Below are positions 17,417 to 24,767 of a stretch of DNA of 64,000 bases, piece by piece. Below the pieces are notes generated by a model that searched no databases, had not been told where the DNA came from, and saw nothing but the letters and a program-made list of their open reading frames with translations. Both the position numbers and the translations under genes were made by a program. The DNA comes from Mucilaginibacter pallidiroseus (GTDB lineage Bacteria; Bacteroidota; Bacteroidia; Sphingobacteriales; Sphingobacteriaceae): NCBI RefSeq assembly GCF_007846085.1, contig NZ_VOEJ01000008.1, forward strand, positions 124,001 to 188,000, written 5' to 3'. The stretch's first letter is position 1. Each line of letters starts with the position of its first letter.

Positions 17417-17503
17417 TGTCTTTGCGAGGAGCGTAGCGACGTGGCAATCACCTCGCGTTCATAGGTAAGCGACGAGATTGCCACGCTATCGCTCGCAATG
17501 ACA
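17417..17503. repeat. palindromic intergenic repeat, family TTGCGAGGAGCG, copy 2
   Basis: 87 bp, the same length as the copy at 7226. Left arm begins TGTCTTTGCGAGGAGCG; the right arm on the other strand begins TGTCATTGCGAGCGATAG. The centre differs from copy 1, while the arms are conserved, consistent with selection or recent spread. Confidence 0.8.
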
Positions 17504-17555
17504 TTAATTATGTTTTAAACAACTATTAGTCAGCCTAATCAAGACCTAATAAACG

Positions 17556-18293
17556 CTACTTATACATCTTTTGGCACTTTTCGCAGTAAAAACTTGTACG
17601 ATGTGAGCGACCGGTATCCTTACGAATGAACGGTACATGATTTCGCGGACACTCCTTTTGATGATAAGCCTGCCAGTGCTTACTTAAGGTGCCCTGCTTT
17701 CGCTGCTCAAAAAACTCGTAGCTATACTTGATAGCTTCGTCAATCATCTCCTTCAACTTTTTATTAGGAATAGCACTCACAAGACTGAGCGGATGAATAC
17801 GCGACCTAAACAGCACTTCGTTTTTAATAATATTTCCCACGCCCGAAAAGATTTGCTGGTCCATGAGCGCATCGCAAGCTAATAGCTCAGGCTCGTCCAG
17901 CATTTTTTTGATGGCTTTTTTGCTGTTCCAGACATCACTCATAATATCAGCCTCCCAATCGTAAATTTCGTCGAGCGGTTGCTCAATCAACTGCAACTGG
18001 CAGGCGTAAAAGTTAAGCTCGGTATCATTACTGAATAATAGGTGCAGGCGTGGCGGTTTGGTTGTATGCTCATTGATGCGGTAGGTACCAAACATCATCA
18101 TGTGGATGCGTACGGTAAACTCAGGAAAGCATATTAAAAAATGCTTGCCCCAAGATTTGAAATTTATAATGGTTTTGCCAATGAGTAAATCAGCATCAAT
18201 AGCATTGTTGTTGCAACTGGCTTCGGTAATTTTTTGGCCTTTAAACTGCTGGGTCTTTTCCTTGAGTATAAGTATGCTTGGGCCTTCGGGCAT
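17556..18293 (-). CDS. Fpg/Nei family DNA glycosylase (endonuclease VIII-like)
   Basis: 245 residues. Starts MPEGPSILIL: the Pro2 nucleophile and Glu3 of the family are present once Met is removed, and the Gly-Pro choice is typical of Nei rather than Fpg (MPELPE). The helix-two-turn-helix part is DQQIFSGVGNIIKNEVLF near residue 150. The C-terminal zinc finger is atypical: ECPRNHVPF has C-x3-H instead of CxxC, then FYCEKCQ; so a CHCC ligand set. It removes oxidised pyrimidines and cuts the backbone by beta/delta elimination in characterised homologues. Single gene on the minus strand. Confidence 0.88.
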   Translation of the reverse strand: MPEGPSILILKEKTQQFKGQKITEASCNNNAIDADLLIGKTIINFKSWGKHFLICFPEFTVRIHMMMFGTYRINEHTTKPPRLHLLFSNDTELNFYACQLQLIEQPLDEIYDWEADIMSDVWNSKKAIKKMLDEPELLACDALMDQQIFSGVGNIIKNEVLFRSRIHPLSLVSAIPNKKLKEMIDEAIKYSYEFFEQRKQGTLSKHWQAYHQKECPRNHVPFIRKDTGRSHRTSFYCEKCQKMYK

Positions 18294-18335
18294 GTGTTTG
18301 GTTTAGCCCAGGGTTGCAAAGATTACGCCAAACGC

Positions 18336-19205
18336 TTAGTGCTTTTTACGCTTCAGTAAACCACCGGTAGTGTCATCAACACTTTGCTGAACAATAAAAG
18401 CTGCCGGGTCAATCTTAAGCACTTCACGTTTTATGAGCGGCACCTCCAGGCGGGTAGCCACCGTAAATATAATTTCGCGAGGGGCGTTGATGTGGCCGTC
18501 TTTTCCATAGCCACTTTTGCCCTGGTACACGGTTACACCACGGCCAAGCTTTTGGGTAACAGCCAAGCGGATTTCCTCGCCTTTGGCAGATATAATGGTT
18601 ATGCCGGTGTATTGCTCAAGACCGTTCAAAATAAAATCAATCATTTTTGAGGCCGAGAGGTAAGTTAGGATAGAGTATAAGGCTTTTTCAACACCAAGCT
18701 GAAATACAGCCACGCCAAATATTACTACGTTAAGTATCAAAATTACATCACTTACACGCACTACCTGCGTTTTTTTACTAACCAGCAGGGCGGCAATTTC
18801 GGTTCCGTCCAGCACTGCACCACCACGAATGGCCATGCCTATGCCCGCACCTATAAATACACCGCCAAACACGGCTGTAAGCAGCTTGTCGGGCGTAACA
18901 TCGGGGAAGTGCATAAACGCAAGTGCAAGCGAGAGGCCTCCAATGGCTGCGGCGCTTTTAAGCGCAAAGCCCATCCCCAGTTTGCGGTAGCCTAATATTA
19001 AAAACGGTACATTAATCACAAAGATCAGGACAGAAAGAGGAACATGTGTAAGATCGGCAACCAGTATTGATATACCGGTTACACCACCATCAATAAAATG
19101 GCTGGGCAATAAAAATCCCTTCAGGCCCATTCCTGCCGAGAGTATTCCGAGTAAAATTAGAAGTGATTCAATTAAGATGTTCCTTATTTTCATAGTACAG
19201 TACAC
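18336..19205 (-). CDS. YitT family membrane protein with DUF2179 domain
   Basis: 289 residues, or 285 if the ATG at 19193 is used (MKIRNILIESLLIL). Five to six membrane helices in the first 200 residues include the family blocks GLKGFLLPSHFIDGGVTGISIL and FIGAGIGMAIRGGAVLDGTEI. The last about 90 residues are the soluble DUF2179 domain (GITIISAKGEEIRLAVTQKLGRGVTVYQGKSGY region). Family function is unknown. Upstream of the Nei gene with 42 bp between them, so the two may share a transcript. Confidence 0.88.
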   Translation of the reverse strand: MYCTMKIRNILIESLLILLGILSAGMGLKGFLLPSHFIDGGVTGISILVADLTHVPLSVLIFVINVPFLILGYRKLGMGFALKSAAAIGGLSLALAFMHFPDVTPDKLLTAVFGGVFIGAGIGMAIRGGAVLDGTEIAALLVSKKTQVVRVSDVILILNVVIFGVAVFQLGVEKALYSILTYLSASKMIDFILNGLEQYTGITIISAKGEEIRLAVTQKLGRGVTVYQGKSGYGKDGHINAPREIIFTVATRLEVPLIKREVLKIDPAAFIVQQSVDDTTGGLLKRKKH

Positions 19206-19271
19206 GATGTGGGCTTAAGATAGTAAAAACTTTTTAAAAACCGGTTTGGGGTAGCCCAAAGGCATCATGTA

Positions 19272-19658
19272 TTAGCCCACCACCTCGTAGAGGCTTTCAC
19301 GGTACTGCTTGGGCGTTACACCCTGGAAGCGCTTAAAAAATTTGGTAAAGTTTGATGGATCGAAAGTTAATATGGCTGCCACGCGATTGATGGGGATGTT
19401 TTGCTGGATCATGTCGCGGGCTATGTCCATGATACGGGCCTCAACAAAGTAGCAGGGCGAGTGGCCCGTGGTTAACTTTATGGTGTTGCTTAAATGAGTA
19501 GGGTGTATAAACAGCAGTTCGGCAAAATCGCGTATCTCGAACATGTTTACAACGCGCTCCTTTACAACATCGTCCAGGTGCTTTTCAATAGCTGCCATAA
19601 AATCAGCTGTTATTTCATCCTTACGTGCTAATATCTTTTTTGGAAGCGGCTGTGGCAT
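19272..19658 (-). CDS. AraC-type HTH protein without sensor domain
   Basis: 128 residues, only the DNA-binding part: two helix-turn-helix units, MFEIRDFAELLFIHPTHLSNTIK and INRVAAILTFDPSNFTKFFKRFQG, with the C-terminal VTPKQYRE typical of AraC family. Full AraC/XylS regulators are about 280-300 residues with an N-terminal effector domain; here there are about 30 residues before the HTH (PKKILARKDEITADFMAAI). The reading frame opens cleanly at ATG 19658 and nothing upstream continues it, so I take it as a naturally short member, common in Sphingobacteriaceae. Target unknown. Confidence 0.82.
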   Translation of the reverse strand: MPQPLPKKILARKDEITADFMAAIEKHLDDVVKERVVNMFEIRDFAELLFIHPTHLSNTIKLTTGHSPCYFVEARIMDIARDMIQQNIPINRVAAILTFDPSNFTKFFKRFQGVTPKQYRESLYEVVG

Positions 19659-19742
19659 ATACTTTAAACACCAGTTTGCAGGTGGTGTTCATCAAAGCTA
19701 AAACTTTAATTGATAGCTCTGAAATGCCATGCAGGATTTTAC

Positions 19743-20261
19743 TTAAGGCTGATCTGCTACAAAAACGGGCGGGGTAGCGGCGGGTATCTTAATTTCGGGA
19801 CTCAAAGCCGGTACCAACCTGTATAATATATTTTGCGGCATATTGCCTACATCCATAAACCACCAGTTTTTGCCTCCATTTTTGCTGATGGCTAACAGGT
19901 ATGATCGGCTTTTGTATACGCCGCCTTTAACGCGTAGCGTAATATCTTCGGGCAGTAGTGAATGTATTTCTTCGCCTGCGTTATGGAAACTGCCTGCCGG
20001 GCCAATGCTGCCATCAACCTTGGTGATACCCTGCTTGTGCAGTTGCTCCAATTTATCATTAATGGACTTTTGCATCATCAAATCGCCGCCTGCCATTTCA
20101 ACAAGAGGTGGGTAAGTCATTTTTATGATAGTCGGCTGGTCGTTCCTGAAACTGGCATTCGCAAAGCGCCGCGCTTGCTGCACCAATACTGTCGTGTCCT
20201 GCGCAAAGGTAATAGCAGGACTTAAGAGCATTAAAATAAAAAGTATGCGAAGTAGCTTCAT
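19743..20261 (-). CDS. secreted hypothetical protein
   Basis: 172 residues from ATG 20261 (the open extension upstream uses TTG codons). Signal peptide with the cleavage site near ITFAQ. The mature part, VLVQQARRFANASFRNDQPTIIKM through ALSPEIKIPAA, looks like a cystatin/NTF2-like small alpha+beta domain: a helix of QARRFANASF then strands GGVYKSRSYLLAIS, NWWFMDVG. Not assigned to a known family. The gene stands between the HTH gene and the phosphodiesterase gene on the minus strand with gaps of about 80 bp. Confidence 0.6.
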   Translation of the reverse strand: MKLLRILFILMLLSPAITFAQDTTVLVQQARRFANASFRNDQPTIIKMTYPPLVEMAGGDLMMQKSINDKLEQLHKQGITKVDGSIGPAGSFHNAGEEIHSLLPEDITLRVKGGVYKSRSYLLAISKNGGKNWWFMDVGNMPQNILYRLVPALSPEIKIPAATPPVFVADQP

Positions 20262-20343
20262 CAACAATTAGGAATGTTTGCCGGCAAATATGACGTTATC
20301 ATACCATTGTTTATTATGAAAGGCAATTAAATTAAACTGCTGC

Positions 20344-21633
20344 TTACTTCCTCGTCTTTTTTATCAAGATCTTTTTTGCTAACTCATCAGTCCCGTCAAT
20401 TTTATCGGTGTGTTTTATACCCAGGATGTTTGCAACCAGGTTAAACACATCAACGTTTTTAAACGGCTCAATAACCAGGCGTTTTTTAAATGCAGGTCCC
20501 CAAGCCAAAAAGCTGGCGTTCATGTCGGGTACTAATGCAGGGTCGTACCCGTGCCATCCCGGATTGGTCCTTTTACGATTATTGAGGTTGAATACTTTAG
20601 GATAATCGGGTATCAGTAATATGTCGCCAATGCGGTTATGCCAATCATCTGCGATGCCATAATGCAGGTGTGCCGGTACGGTTGCCTTGGTGTATACCTT
20701 GTAATTCTGCGCTTCTTTTTTTAAGGCTTCATAGGTGGATGGAACGTGTTTTTTATCCTTAGCATAAAGCTCAACCAATATGCCATCGCCCGATACCACG
20801 AACTTTGAGGTATCTATGGATGCAGGGACGCTTATGGTATTTTCGTTGTCTACGCGGGTCATGCCATGGTCCGACACAAAGACATAGTTCACGTTTTTTA
20901 AGCCGGTGGTTTTTACGGCCTTCTGCAGGGCGTTAACGGCCGAATCTATAAAATGCACTTCGTACTCCGTTTCCGGAGATTCGGGGCCGTATTTGTGTGC
21001 AGCATGGTCAACCTCCGGGAAGTAAAAGGTGATAAAATGTGGGCGTTGTACGGCAGGCAGGTTTAGCCATTCCACCACGGCGTTTATGCGTGTTTGCAGC
21101 GTAGTTTTCTCGTTATAGATATAGTAGTAAGTTGGCTTTATGCCCTTGATAGTTGCCTCTGATGCCACCCAGAAAAAGCTTGCCGACAGCATTTTTTGCT
21201 GCTCGGCCAATACCCAAAGCGGCGAACCGCCATACCAAGTACCATCGGCAACTTTAGCCTTGGCACTCATCGAGTACCTGTCGTTACGGGCGCGGTCGTA
21301 AAACGTATTGTTTACCAGGCCCGAGTGCGAAGGATACAGGCCCGATACTATTGCATAATGGTTTGGAAAGGTAACAGATGGATATGACGGAATCATGGCT
21401 TTGGCAGTAACACCCTCTGCGCCAAGTCGCTGCAAATTTTGTGCATTGTACTTCTTAGCAAAATCATGCCTGAAGCCATCTGCCGAAATTAAAATTACAT
21501 ATGGCTTTTTTTGTTGTTCGGCGCTGTTTATGCGGCCGGGTACAATTTGTTGGGTGGTGTCAACAGTTGTTTGCGCAAATGCCCTAAATACAAGCGAGAG
21601 AAGGAGTAGCAGTACAACGTGCTTTTTTATCAT
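20344..21633 (-). CDS. secreted nucleotide pyrophosphatase/phosphodiesterase (ENPP-type, alkaline phosphatase superfamily)
   Basis: 429 residues with a signal peptide ending RAFAQ. The metal centre is clear: ISADGFRHDF (Asp52) and the catalytic Thr88 in YPSVTFPNHYAIVSG; FPEVDHAAHKYGP supplies further metal ligands, FVSDHGM the Asp/His pair, and GYDPALVPDMNASFLAWGP the last His-region. This is the layout of nucleotide pyrophosphatase/phosphodiesterases acting on phosphodiester bonds outside the cytoplasm. Length matches bacterial NPP enzymes. Likely substrates are nucleotides or sugar nucleotides. Minus strand, monocistronic. Confidence 0.9.
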   Translation of the reverse strand: MIKKHVVLLLLLSLVFRAFAQTTVDTTQQIVPGRINSAEQQKKPYVILISADGFRHDFAKKYNAQNLQRLGAEGVTAKAMIPSYPSVTFPNHYAIVSGLYPSHSGLVNNTFYDRARNDRYSMSAKAKVADGTWYGGSPLWVLAEQQKMLSASFFWVASEATIKGIKPTYYYIYNEKTTLQTRINAVVEWLNLPAVQRPHFITFYFPEVDHAAHKYGPESPETEYEVHFIDSAVNALQKAVKTTGLKNVNYVFVSDHGMTRVDNENTISVPASIDTSKFVVSGDGILVELYAKDKKHVPSTYEALKKEAQNYKVYTKATVPAHLHYGIADDWHNRIGDILLIPDYPKVFNLNNRKRTNPGWHGYDPALVPDMNASFLAWGPAFKKRLVIEPFKNVDVFNLVANILGIKHTDKIDGTDELAKKILIKKTRK

Positions 21634-21788
21634 GCAGCAAAAATAATCAATACAAATTATGCGGGTAATAAGCTATTGTAAATTGTTACGGGCACGCAAC
21701 ACATAAGGGTTGTAAACGAAGCCGATGTAGATAACTGAATGCTAAAACAATTAGCTTTCTGGAGGGTTGTTAAAATAAAAGTTAAGAT

Positions 21789-22040
21789 ATGGCAACTACA
21801 GAAAATAAACCAAACGACGATTTTGATAATGGCATAAACGGTTCAAATACGGTAAAAGACCCCGATGAGTGGACAACCGGCAATGAACCCATGACAGGTG
21901 CGCAGCATTCATACCTTAAAACCCTGTCTGACGAAGCCGGCGAAGAATTTGACGAAACATTGAGCAAAGCCGATGCCTCGAAACGGATTGACGAACTGCA
22001 GCATAAAACAGGCCGCGGTTTGGATGAGAACAAAGCTTAA
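21789..22040 (+). CDS. DUF3072 domain protein
   Basis: 83 residues, acidic. The conserved block is MTGAQHSYLKTLSDEAGEEF continuing to LSKADASKRIDELQHKTGRG at residues 38-78, which defines DUF3072. The N-terminal about 37 residues are low-complexity and probably disordered. Family function unknown. The stop codon overlaps by 4 bp with that of the minus-strand MBL-fold gene, so the two transcripts must be convergent and overlapping. Confidence 0.85.
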   Translation: MATTENKPNDDFDNGINGSNTVKDPDEWTTGNEPMTGAQHSYLKTLSDEAGEEFDETLSKADASKRIDELQHKTGRGLDENKA

Positions 22041-22798
22041 ATTTCCAGCTTTAAACCATCGTAAGCTAAAAAAATACCCTGTGGCAGCTCCGGGTCAATA
22101 TCCTGGTGCTTGCCCATGCGGTGGCCGATGTGGGTAAAATAGGTTTCGTCGGCACCAAGATCCTGCGCAAAGGCAATAGCTTCTTCAAGCGTAAAATGTG
22201 ATATGTGCGTGTCTATTTGCAGTGCATTGATGACCAAAATTTTCGATCCACGAATTTTATCTTTCTCGGCCTCCGAAACTGTTTTAGCATCAGTGATGTA
22301 AGTAAAATCTTTTATCCTGAAACCGAGTATTGGCAATTTATAGTGCATTACCTGGATAGGGGTAAAGCTTATGCTACCAATATCGAAAGGTTCGGTACCA
22401 ATCAGATGCAGGTCGATTTGCGGAATGCCCGGATACTTATAATTTTCAAAAATATAGGGGAACTCCCGGTGCAAGGCTAATTGCACGCGTTCGTCGGCAT
22501 AGATATCTACCGCGCCCTGTTGCTTATAATTAAACGCGCGGATATCATCCATGCCGGCAACGTGATCCTTGTGCTCATGCGTAAAAACAATGGCATCAAG
22601 ATGTTTTACGTTTGCACGCAGCATCTGGTACCTAAAATCGGGGCCCGAATCGATAACCACCGTTTTATCTTCAGCCTCAATTAAAATAGAAGTGCGCAGG
22701 CGCTTATCGCGTGCATCCGTCGAGGTACAAACTTCGCATCCGCAGGCAATAACAGGTACGCCCTGTGATGTTCCCGTTCCTAAAAAAGTTATCGTCAC
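22037..22798 (-). CDS. MBL-fold metallo-hydrolase (PhnP/YcbX-like phosphodiesterase)
   Basis: 253 residues. The metal motif FTHEHKDHVAG (HxHxDH) is near residue 76, further ligands in TYITDAKTVS, THIGHRMG near the C-terminus. The N-terminal CGCEVCTS after GTSQGVPV is the zinc-structural Cys pair known in PhnP-type MBL hydrolases. PhnP hydrolyses cyclic ribose phosphate intermediates; here the substrate is unknown and no phosphonate genes are near. The start is GTG at 22798, overlapping the stop of the upstream gene (GTGA), so the two are translationally coupled. Confidence 0.88.
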   Translation of the reverse strand: MTITFLGTGTSQGVPVIACGCEVCTSTDARDKRLRTSILIEAEDKTVVIDSGPDFRYQMLRANVKHLDAIVFTHEHKDHVAGMDDIRAFNYKQQGAVDIYADERVQLALHREFPYIFENYKYPGIPQIDLHLIGTEPFDIGSISFTPIQVMHYKLPILGFRIKDFTYITDAKTVSEAEKDKIRGSKILVINALQIDTHISHFTLEEAIAFAQDLGADETYFTHIGHRMGKHQDIDPELPQGIFLAYDGLKLEI

Positions 22799-23067
22799 AG
22801 CTGCAGTTGGGTTTGTTTTATCTGGTGTAAAAATGCAGCCTGTTTATCGTCAAGCAATTTATAATCTATTTCAAGCGTACGGGCAAGGTCGGCAATGGCC
22901 GCTATCTTGCTTTCCAGATTTGAAAACTTATTTACCACAATCATCTTGCTGCTTTGCAGCAGGCAGGCATTGGTTTTAAAGTTACCTTTCTCATACCTCA
23001 CCCTATATCCGGCCGATTTTAGCAGCAGTTCGAGTTTCTCAAGCGTATGATTTGTTGGCGTAAGCAT
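22795..23067 (-). CDS. conserved small hypothetical protein upstream of the MBL hydrolase
   Basis: 90 residues from ATG 23067 (a TTG three codons upstream is also open). It reads MLTPTNHTLEKLELLLKSAGY and later KMIVVNKFSNLESKIAAIADL, soluble and basic with a compact alpha/beta look. Not recognised by name, but its GTGA overlap with the MBL-fold gene indicates an operon and a shared task. Confidence 0.65.
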   Translation of the reverse strand: MLTPTNHTLEKLELLLKSAGYRVRYEKGNFKTNACLLQSSKMIVVNKFSNLESKIAAIADLARTLEIDYKLLDDKQAAFLHQIKQTQLQL

Positions 23068-23076
23068 GGAAACCAA

Positions 23077-23488
23077 AAATAGGAATTATGGCAGGGCTAT
23101 TGAAATTTTAATTGATATAGTTAAAAGAATGACATGGCGGTGTTTGGGTGGGATAAATCGGAACTTACGATTTGTCTCATTAAAGCGTAAGGGACATGCC
23201 GATGTATATCGGCATCCCATCAGCCTGGTACGATGGGATGCTGAAAGGAATTGGCATGACCAATCTAATTTAATTGGCTTCAGCCTGATCATGTCGAAGA
23301 CTCGGTAAAGCGGCTAATGTTTCGACAAGCTCAACATGACACAGAGGAGGCATCAGGCTTAGCCATCCGACACTCCATCAACATTTATAATAACTTCTTA
23401 AAATAATTAAAAAACTTTTTAATAGCTTTAAAATCAGAATGTGGGGCACTGTCTCGCAGCTAATAAAACCTAATTATACTTTATTGAT
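23077..23488. other. 412-bp intergenic region with palindromic repeats
   Basis: Between divergent genes. 23193-23260 is a palindromic unit of the GTCATGCTGAAC family (left arm GACATGCCGATGTATATCGG, right arm on the other strand GTCATGCCAATTCCTTTC). 23289-23341 is a second one, whose right arm reads GTCATGTTGAGCTTGTCGAA on the minus strand. The remainder is AT-rich and must hold the promoters of the genes on both sides. Small open frames across it are accidental. Confidence 0.75.
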
Positions 23489-24622
23489 ATGAGCCAAAAA
23501 CCTGAAAGGTTCCTTTCGCTGGATGTATTTCGCGGCATGACAATCTGTTTCATGATCATTGTAAATACACCAGGTAGCGGTGCCACACCCTTTGCCCCGC
23601 TGTTACATGCCGACTGGTTTGGCTTTACCCCCACAGATCTTGTTTTTCCGTCTTTCCTATTTGCCGTGGGTAACGCCATGAGCTTCACCAGCAAAAAGTT
23701 TGACAGTCTTGCCACCGGGCAGGTGCTCTACAGGATATTAAAAAGGGCCTTTATCATTTTCCTGATCGGGTATTTAATGTATTGGTTTCCGTTTTTCGAG
23801 CTGCGCAATGGCGCCTGGGAGTTTAAGCCTTTTGCCACAACGCGCGTAATGGGCGTACTACAACGGATAGCCTTGTGTTACCTGTTTGCATCATTACTCG
23901 TTTACTTTATAAAATCCGAGCGTACAATTATCATCATCAGTATAATATTGTTGGTTGGCTACCAGGTTTTGCTGCTTACTTACGGCGATGCTGCTGCACC
24001 CTATGGCATGCTTACCAACGCAGGTACCTATTTTGATAAGTTTGTTTTGGGTGAGGGCCATCTTTACCACGGCGAAAAAGTAGCATTTGACCCTGAAGGT
24101 ATTTTAAGCACTTTGCCGGCAATTGTAAATGTTATATGCGGCTATTTTGCCGGGCGCTACATACAACAAAAAGGCAAAACGTTCGAGGCTATCGCTCACC
24201 TGATGTTAATTGGCGCATTGTTGTTATTTACCGCCTGGGTGTGGAACATGTGGTTCCCGATAGGTAAAAAATTATGGTCGAGCCCATTTACCCTGCTCAC
24301 TGTAGGTTTGGATCTGGTTATTATCTCGGCACTTATTTATATAGTGGAGATCCGCAAACTCAATGGCGCCAACTGGACGGGCTTCTTCACCACCGTTGGT
24401 AAAAATCCGTTAGCTATTTATATCCTGTCAGAGATTTTGGTCATCGCTTTCTGGATGATACCTGTAGGTAACAAAAGCTTTTTCGACTGGATAAATCAAA
24501 CCATTTTCCAGGCTGCTGTGCCGGGCGCAATCGGCTCACTATTATTTGCTGTTAGCTACATGCTGCTGTGCTGGTTGGTGGGCAAACTGCTCGATAAAAA
24601 TAAGATCTACATCAGGGTTTAA
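23489..24622 (+). CDS. DUF5009/HGSNAT-like membrane acyltransferase
   Basis: 377 residues, 9-10 membrane helices. The N-terminus RFLSLDVFRGMTICFMIIVNTPGSG and the following LHADWFGFTPTDLVFPSFLFAVG are the signature of heparan-alpha-glucosaminide N-acetyltransferase-like (DUF5009) proteins, in which the first His-containing loop carries the catalytic His. Bacterial members lie in glycan-utilisation loci and are thought to acetylate amino sugars across the membrane, using acetyl-CoA. No sugar-processing gene is adjacent here, so substrate is open. Single gene on the plus strand. Confidence 0.85.
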   Translation: MSQKPERFLSLDVFRGMTICFMIIVNTPGSGATPFAPLLHADWFGFTPTDLVFPSFLFAVGNAMSFTSKKFDSLATGQVLYRILKRAFIIFLIGYLMYWFPFFELRNGAWEFKPFATTRVMGVLQRIALCYLFASLLVYFIKSERTIIIISIILLVGYQVLLLTYGDAAAPYGMLTNAGTYFDKFVLGEGHLYHGEKVAFDPEGILSTLPAIVNVICGYFAGRYIQQKGKTFEAIAHLMLIGALLLFTAWVWNMWFPIGKKLWSSPFTLLTVGLDLVIISALIYIVEIRKLNGANWTGFFTTVGKNPLAIYILSEILVIAFWMIPVGNKSFFDWINQTIFQAAVPGAIGSLLFAVSYMLLCWLVGKLLDKNKIYIRV

Positions 24623-24740
24623 AGGCCTTTAGGGATACCTGCGTTGTTGAACTTTTTGCAGAGATGGCAGGTATTATGGTCTGCACACATGATAGTAATG
24701 TTACTTAAAATTTAAAAATATCTGTTTAATCTAATAACTT

Positions 24741-24748
24741 TATATTTG
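24741..24748 (+). promoter_or_regulatory. -7 box TATATTTG upstream of ftsK
   Basis: Perfect TAnnTTTG, followed by CA as in many strong Bacteroidota promoters, ending 19 bases before the ATG at 24768. No obvious TTTG at the usual -33 distance. Confidence 0.5.
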
Positions 24749-24767
24749 CAAAAAAGGACAGCGCAGG

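Noticed and set aside
19272..19658. truncated AraC regulator pseudogene
   Set aside because: HTH-only proteins with the same N-terminal PKKILARKDE start are common in this family; no upstream frame continues it.
24635..24674. terminator after the DUF5009 gene (ATACCTGC / GCAGGTAT)
   Set aside because: 8-bp stem with a 24-base loop and no T-run; too weak to list.
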